DNA from: Bryopsis sp. KO-2023
Lineage: Eukaryota > Chlorophyta > Ulvophyceae > Bryopsidales > Bryopsidaceae
Reading direction: 5' to 3'
Assembly: GCA_030272585.1 (NCBI GenBank)
Contig: BSYQ01000010.1
Location: 2,914,001-2,978,000, forward strand
Length of the DNA: 64,000 bases
The notes under the pieces were generated by a model. That model searched no databases. It was not told the DNA's origin and saw only the letters and a list, made by a program, of their open reading frames with translations. This document shows positions 58,954 to 64,000 of the stretch, one piece after another. The number at the start of each line of letters is the position of its first letter. The first letter of the stretch is position 1. The position numbers were made by a program, and so were the translations under genes.

Positions 58954-59356
58954 CTAATAGGTATCGGAATGAAGTACAGAACAGCGCATCTTGCAGGGGG
59001 ATGCCAAGTTCAAACCAGCGAATTCCGAATTCGCTAGGAGTCCCAGCAAAGCAGAAAGCAGACAAAAAGGATAAAAGGACTGTCGCTTGATCCGTTTCGT
59101 TCCTTTCTGCTTCTTGTGCGTTTTGCACTCTATTTTCTTATCTATATGGTTTTTCAAACTTTGAAAGAACGCTGGAATATCGGAGAGACTGCCCCTCACC
59201 AACACTGATCTTTGCTTTTGCAACTGTGAAAGGAGTAATGTTTTATTTTTATTTTTTTATAAAGAATTGATTTACATCACAATATTCGTCTTCTGATCTC
59301 TTTTGTTCGTTCAATACCCAACCCATCAACCTTTTGACCGACCTGTTCCGGGCCAT
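58954..59356 (-). CDS. Small basic protein, unknown (2 exons, 116 aa)
   Basis: Exon 1 59276-59356 (MARNRSVKRLMGWVLNEQKR...) and exon 2 58954-59223, phase 0, separated by a 52-bp intron (GTAAAT...CACAG). The second exon has a basic stretch (KKIECKTHKKQKGTKRIKRQ) and then a hydrophobic segment (YPFCLLSALLGLLA) that could be a membrane anchor. No family is recognised. Without transcript data the short intron and the start are tentative. Confidence 0.4.
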
Positions 59357-59560
59357 GGTGTCCAAAACACCAGAAAAACAACAAAACCTTCCTTGGCAAT
59401 TTCTAATCAATTCTACCACCCAAGGAATAAATTCGTTGCGACAGTTGGGTATACCCAACTACGAAAAAAACACGACGCAACCACAAGCATCCCTCCCAAT
59501 CTCAGGTATCAAAACCACCACCACTTCATAACCGAAGATTAATTAATCAACTAAGATTAA

Positions 59561-60653
59561 TTAAGTGGTACCACCACCACCATCAGCAGCCACCACTCCA
59601 CCAGTGCCTCCAAAACCACCACCATCACCTCCACCCGCCGCAGTGGCAGCTCCAGCAATGGATCCACCTGTGGATGCAACATGTTGGGCAGCAGTTGCCC
59701 CATCCTTGTTACTGGATGCCCCCAGCATTTCCAGGTCCAGAAATGGAGGCCGAAGTTGCACCAGGGTAGCCGGTGCTCCTTCTTGAAGAAGGAATTGAAG
59801 CTGTGGATCAAAAAACGCTCGCAAAAAGAGTTTGATTTAAAAAGAATGGTTCAGTTTATCTGAAGGAAAGTGACCTGTGGAAGAGAAATTCAAAAGAGTG
59901 CTTTTATTGAGTAGTATGGCTGGCTGGCTTCAGAGAGCGGCGTGGTGGACTGAATATCTCCTTGATTTTTGTAACTGTTCAAATATCAATCGATCGAGCG
60001 CAAGCTACGGAGTTACGGAATGCATGGTAACGCATCTCAAGAGCTTGCTGCCTTCAAAACACTCCATCGATATCGCATTCCTACCTTTCCCATCAATCTC
60101 CACAAGCAGTTCTGTTTCAAAGGGCACCCATCAACCCAAATAAAAACCAAGCAGAACATACCCAAAGATTTTTTTCACATCATGAGCAACCCCTCCATAC
60201 AGCAGGTTTGGTCTATGAACAGACAGCCACAGGGTTAGATGCCAAAAGATGGACCAATCTAGTTACCTAAAATAGCCTGGCCATACCCACCTATAGGTGG
60301 GTATTCTTTAGTTAAAGAATCCCACAAACAACGGTCGGAATTGCCAATCCCCTGAAAATAAAAGAGCATTGGTCTGACTATAATTCATTCATCAAGCGAG
60401 TCAAGACTAATCTACCAAGGATCCCACCAGGACTGCATTTCTTTTCCTGAGTGCCTTACTTGTATGCAACCTGATTTGGTTTTCCTTTCCTCTTCCAAAA
60501 TACAATACATCGAGGCTGGCAGATCCATGCATCTCCCATCAGGGATAGAGCCACGGTGTTTGCAATGAATTTCCTTCCTGTCCACTCTCTGACAAAAGTA
60601 TTTTATGCCAATGGTGTCTACACTCTGTTTGTCATATCGAATCGTCAATGTTC
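59561..60653 (-). CDS. Candidate exons of an unidentified minus-strand gene
   Basis: Three blocks have splice-like borders. 60.43-60.65 kb: TIRYDKQSVDTIGIKYFCQR... ending CAAG/GTAAGG, with six or more cysteines. 60.27-60.36 kb: after CAG, DRCLWDSLTKEYPPIGGYGQ then G/GTAACT. 59561 to about 59.80 kb: LQFLLQEGAPATLVQLRPPF, then a Gly/Ala-rich tail ending ADGGGGTT. A possible short exon ELLVEIDGK lies near 60.1 kb. The blocks were not joined into one consistent frame and may belong to more than one gene. The upstream end abuts the TIR element at 60665. Confidence 0.35.
60283..60304. repeat. 22-bp perfect palindrome
   Basis: ATACCCACCTA followed directly by its reverse complement, inside the candidate exon encoding YPPIGGYG. 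Confidence 0.8.
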
Positions 60654-60664
60654 GAGCCTATTGT

Positions 60665-60688
60665 CGTCGGAAAAATGTCACGTGTTGA
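60665..60688 (+). repeat. Left 24-bp terminal inverted repeat
   Basis: Exact reverse complement of 63013-63036. Confidence 0.9.
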
Positions 60689-62660
60689 ATCAACCATGTT
60701 GATTCAACACTCGTTGATTTGACTATAATCAACCGTGTTGATTCAACTCGACGACGATTTCCGATGCTGTCGTGTTGATTCAACCGTGTTATCCAAGGAC
60801 GGTTGATTTTCGTGGCTTTCAACACACATACGGCATTGCACGCCTCCACAAGAGCGCCAGCATGCGGATCTCCACGTGAACTTTTTTCTCTCTGAAGCTC
60901 GTGGGAAACGATAACACCCAATCCACAAGGGCGCTCCGCAACTTGGCGTCTGGTGGAATCAGCTGGAGCATTCCGTGTATAAGCACCCTTGGGTGCGTCT
61001 GACCCCGCTGTGTCGGGTAATTTCAGCTTTTGCGTTGTCCGTTTTTTTTTCGGAGTTTACACGACGTGCGCCTGTTGAAATGTTCGTTGCTGAGTTTCGG
61101 AATGGTTCTTTTGTGGCGGTTTAGATCTGGCGGACCTCTCGTCTGGAATTATCAACCAGTTGTGGGTCCTCGTGGGGTCTGGCGTTTGGTCGAAAAGGGA
61201 AGAAGAAAACGGCTCGGTTTGGACGCACTCGAGGAGCTTCCGACAACCAGAGCAGATGTCGGGTGTACGGCCTTCTGCGGTCGTATCGCTGGCCACCGAC
61301 GTCGGGACATGAACTTCGCAGAAACTAGTCGTTCACTTGACTTCTAGAAAGAAACCAAACCATCTGCCCCAGTTGGTGGGGATACCGGCATTCCAGTGCC
61401 TTTAGAAAAGAAAAATTGCCAAAGTTGAACTGAAAAAAGCTAGTAAAGCAGATATTATTTGTGTTTCAAGAACTTTTTAACTACATAAACATATGTTTGT
61501 GATATCTGAATGATGGTTGGGTGCAATGTCGGTTCCAGGGTCTCATTGGACTGCTCTCTGCTAGAGTATGTCCCATTTTTGAAGCTTCATATGGCAGCGT
61601 CGTATGCTAGCAGCATGCTGTCCGTTTGGTTGGCTCTCGATGAAGTCAAAGACCCTGTGAGTCCTTGCAATTCTTGAAAGTTTTCTCGGTGACAGGAAAC
61701 CACTCGTGCTGAAAACAGATTTTAGGGGTGCCTGTCCCTCCTCGACATTAAAAGGGCCCCAAAGAAAAAAAAATAAAAAATTCGAAACAGTGTCAAGACT
61801 AGGCCAAGACTGTTGATCTAGAGCTCTTTACACATGTGCCGTGGACTTCTGACCATGGTCCATAACTATTTGTGTCCCTTTTTGTGTTCAAAGCAAAATT
61901 TGGGGCAATTATTCGGTCTGCTTTTTTCCTGGACACCACAAGGATAATTGTCTCCGCTAAGAACTCCTCCCTGAGTCCTCCCTGAGTGTTGCTATCAGCA
62001 GGGTTAGCGTTAGGATGATGGAGTTTTTTTCCCATGCTTTCCTGCATGAAAATGCAACAGTTTTTGGTGGAAGCCCAGAAGCGAGGTTGGCTGATGGTTG
62101 GGGCAGGATCGTCCCCATATGCTATCCTTGTGGTGAACTTAGACGGACGAAGCCTGTGGTTTTAATAGTTGGTGGGTGGAAATGCACATAAGAAAAGAAT
62201 CTCCACACAAATGAGGCTTGATATCAGGATCTGTTTCAACAAATATCTTTCAGCATGAAAAAAGCGTTCCGAAGGGGAGCTCTAGTTTCCCTATGAAGGG
62301 GAAACATGGTGATTGGGATTCCTTTAGGTAAAGGATTGCAGTTGAATCCATTTTGTACACTCTCTTTCCGCTCTTTTTGTTTAGTCTTGTCATTTCCATT
62401 GGTGCTTCTGTGACTGAGGATGTGTGGCTGAGGATGCATGAAAGATTGTCAACTCACTGACTCCTTTATTGTGGGGAATGTGGGCTATGGTCTTAGAACA
62501 ACCGTTCGACAAGGTGCGAAGCTTCCGTGATAATCGAGGGTATTGTGCTAGAAGCCAACAAAGAGTTTCAGACCATTGTCACCAGCAATGTCCCAAACAA
62601 TACCCAAACAGGTTCTAATGAGAAGATTGATTTGAATGAATCCATGGTACACATTGTGTG

Positions 62661-62677
62661 GTGGGTTCGAATCCCAC
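62661..62677 (+). other. tRNA T-arm / B-box-like hairpin
   Basis: GTGGGTTCGAATCCCAC is a perfect 5-bp stem with a 7-base loop matching the RNA polymerase III B box. No acceptor, D or anticodon arm was found around it, so it is not a tRNA gene; possibly a tRNA-derived SINE relic or chance. Confidence 0.4.
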
Positions 62678-62736
62678 AATTCATGATGTACATTTAAAAA
62701 TTAAATATGCTTTCATTCATCCCAGTTGATTCCTTG

Positions 62737-62935
62737 GTTGAATCAACACGATCGTCAACACATACCAGTTGAATCAACCCAGTTGCATCCTCAGTTGAAT
62801 CATCACGATCGTCAACAAGTACCAGTTGAATCAACCCAGTTGCATCCTCAGTTGAATCAACACGATCGTCAACACGTACCAGTTGAATCAACCCAGTTGC
62901 ATCCCCAGTTGAAACAACACGATGGTCAACACGTC
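62737..62935 (+). repeat. 57-bp tandem repeat, about 3.5 copies
   Basis: Unit starts at 62737, 62794, 62851 and 62908 (GTTGAATCAACACGATCGTC...). Copies differ by only a few bases. Each unit holds two GTTGAATCAAC motifs and a CGATCG palindrome. It lies just inside the right end of the TIR element. Confidence 0.92.
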
Positions 62936-63012
62936 GTGTTGAATCAACACGAGTTGAATCAACAAGCGTGTTGACGATCGTGTTGTTTCAACACGGTTGA
63001 TTCAACTCGTAA

Positions 63013-63036
63013 TCAACACGTGACATTTTTCCGACG
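63013..63036 (-). repeat. Right 24-bp terminal inverted repeat
   Basis: Exact reverse complement of 60665-60688. Confidence 0.9.
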
Positions 63037-64000
63037 GTGGGGCCTCGTCAAAAATCCTTGCAAAGTCGATTACAACGCTGCGAAAGCTGATGTGATTGGT
63101 TTTATCGAGCCACAGGCTCAGGAGATCTTTTTTCATTTCGAACTGAGCCCAGGCCGTCTTGGGAACGTTGGGAAGCTTTCCATCTTGTACCAATGGTCAA
63201 CACATGCCCCCGACTTCAGATTTTCAATCGAGAGGCTTGGGAACCTGCAGTTGACGCAAACTGCCCCTTCTCCACACCCGTGCTTGCCCCAAATAAACAT
63301 ACAGCTCCCGGAGCACATAGTGGAAACAGGGCCTGTTTCCACTATTAACGACACCACAGCCAAGAAACAAACAGACCATTTGGCCTGGCCCTCATTCTCC
63401 ACTTTCTCTCTGATTCTTCAGGGGAAATCCACACGCACACAGAAAACAAAAACTAGACACATGTCAAAACATGATACCTCCAATTAACAAATCGTCAGCA
63501 GCTTCTTTATTTGGACAATCCTTGTACCTTGCATCTCATGGTTTTGGTTTCAACACTTTTACTAGTAACATTCTCAGAGGGGGGGGGGGGAGATAGTGAA
63601 ATATGGGTGTATTTTCTTTTAAACCCAAATATATAGTGTGTGTGTGTGTATTAACTTGTGTTTCCCTAGCTGCAGGATGGAACACACTGTTGTACAAATC
63701 CGAATCTGCAAATAACTCAGCTTTTCAAAAGTGAAAATCGCGCCAGCGCAACCCTCCACCTCGTCGAGAAAAAGCAACAAAAAAAATTTGAAAATACACC
63801 CCATCCCGAAACCCCCAAGCGACATCTACCCAACATTGAAAATCAGTGTACAACAGACTTAGTTTACATTCAGTTCATATCAAAAATATTAATTCTTTAC
63901 CTTGAACAGCTGGCTGGAAAAGTTCTAGAACTGCAGATCTGCCAAACCGCACACACACACAGACCCTCACCCATCATGCAAGATCTCAGGCAAAAGCAAT
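63037..64000 (-). CDS. Partial unidentified minus-strand gene (5' end off window)
   Basis: Exon-like blocks read leftward from the window edge: a 37-nt block near 63.93 kb (SAVLELFQPAVQ between GGCAG and G/GTAAAG), near 63.7-63.8 kb (GAIFTFEKLSYLQIRICTTV), near 63.25-63.34 kb (YVLRELYVYLGQARVWRRGS, donor CAG/GTTCCC), and 63037 to about 63.19 kb (KLPNVPKTAWAQFEMKKDLL then WLDKTNHISFRSVVIDFARI). The last block reads FDEAP straight into the right end of the TIR element. The family is not recognised and borders are approximate. Confidence 0.4.
63317..63345. repeat. Near-perfect palindrome, 14-bp arms
   Basis: ATAGTGGAAACAGG and its exact reverse complement flank a single G. It lies at the edge of a candidate exon. 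Confidence 0.8.
63628..63650. repeat. (TG)n microsatellite
   Basis: GTGTGTGTGTG run within the partial gene region. Confidence 0.8.

Larger units (their letters stand above)
60665..63036. mobile_element. Terminal-inverted-repeat DNA element, non-autonomous (2,372 bp)
   Basis: Both ends carry the same 24-bp terminal inverted repeat (starting CGTCGGAAAAATGTCACG) at 60665-60688 and 63013-63036. Inside each end are clusters of the dyad GTTGA(A/T)TCAAC, inverted relative to each other, like subterminal transposase-binding sites. No transposase is recognisable; the longest internal frame (61030-61347) has no known domain. The flanking bases GT on both sides could be a 2-bp duplication, but this is weak. 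Confidence 0.75.

Noticed and set aside
62600-62690. A complete tRNA gene
   Set aside because: Only the T-arm folds; no matching acceptor stem, D arm or anticodon arm could be found.
1-64000. CRISPR arrays, bacterial operons or rRNA genes
   Set aside because: No regularly spaced palindromic repeats, no rRNA-like conserved blocks, and gene structure is clearly eukaryotic.

Overview
This is a eukaryotic nuclear window: almost every gene is split by GT-AG introns (sizes from about 50 bp to over 1 kb), there are no operons, and long homopolymer runs are common. A CURT1 thylakoid-curvature protein with a simple transit-peptide-like N-terminus points to a photosynthetic alga, probably with a primary (green-type) plastid. 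The species cannot be fixed from sequence alone; an intron-rich green or streptophyte alga is my best guess, held weakly. Gene models were built by hand from splice signals, reading-phase continuity and family motifs.

Layout. 1-5558 (-): cobalamin-dependent methionine synthase whose Hcy-binding plus pterin-binding half is repeated in tandem (two full units and the start of a third, each exactly 2,103 coding bases); its cobalamin half lies off the left edge. 5.8-7.7 kb (-): broken-looking histidine-phosphatase gene. 8.05-9.8 kb (+): coiled-coil protein. 9.9-17.3 kb (-): an unidentified multi-exon gene interrupted by a complete, very young Ty3/gypsy retrotransposon (10859-16476, identical 164-bp LTRs, open 1508-codon gag-pol). 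19.7-20.8 kb (-): secreted cysteine-rich orphan. 22.4-24.35 kb (+): NAD(P)HX dehydratase. 25.7-26.6 kb (-): coiled-coil orphan. 28.3-30.1 kb (-): secreted two-Kunitz protein. 30.9-32.1 kb (+): CURT1. 33.2-46.4 kb (+): a THADA/Trm732 homologue of about 29 exons. 46.7-50.9 kb (-): PIG-B, GPI mannosyltransferase III, ten exons, head-to-head with a 3'-5' exonuclease-like gene (51.05-52.96 kb, +). 53.5-55.9 kb (-): RTRAF/CGI-99, eight exons. 56.7-58.7 kb (-): coiled-coil protein. 59-64 kb (-): poorly identified gene pieces around a 2,372-bp terminal-inverted-repeat element (60665-63036).

The identified genes are ordinary housekeeping genes and do not form one pathway: one-carbon/methionine metabolism (MetH), NAD(P)HX repair (NAXD), tRNA methylation (THADA/Trm732) and tRNA ligation (RTRAF), GPI anchors (PIG-B) and thylakoid architecture (CURT1). 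The unusual content is the modular amplification inside methionine synthase, two mobile elements that have landed in or beside genes, a degenerate exonuclease active site, and several secreted cysteine-rich proteins. Long gene-poor stretches (17.3-19.7, 20.8-22.4, 24.4-25.7, 26.6-28.3 and 32.1-33.2 kb) are dominated by A/T and C/G homopolymers.
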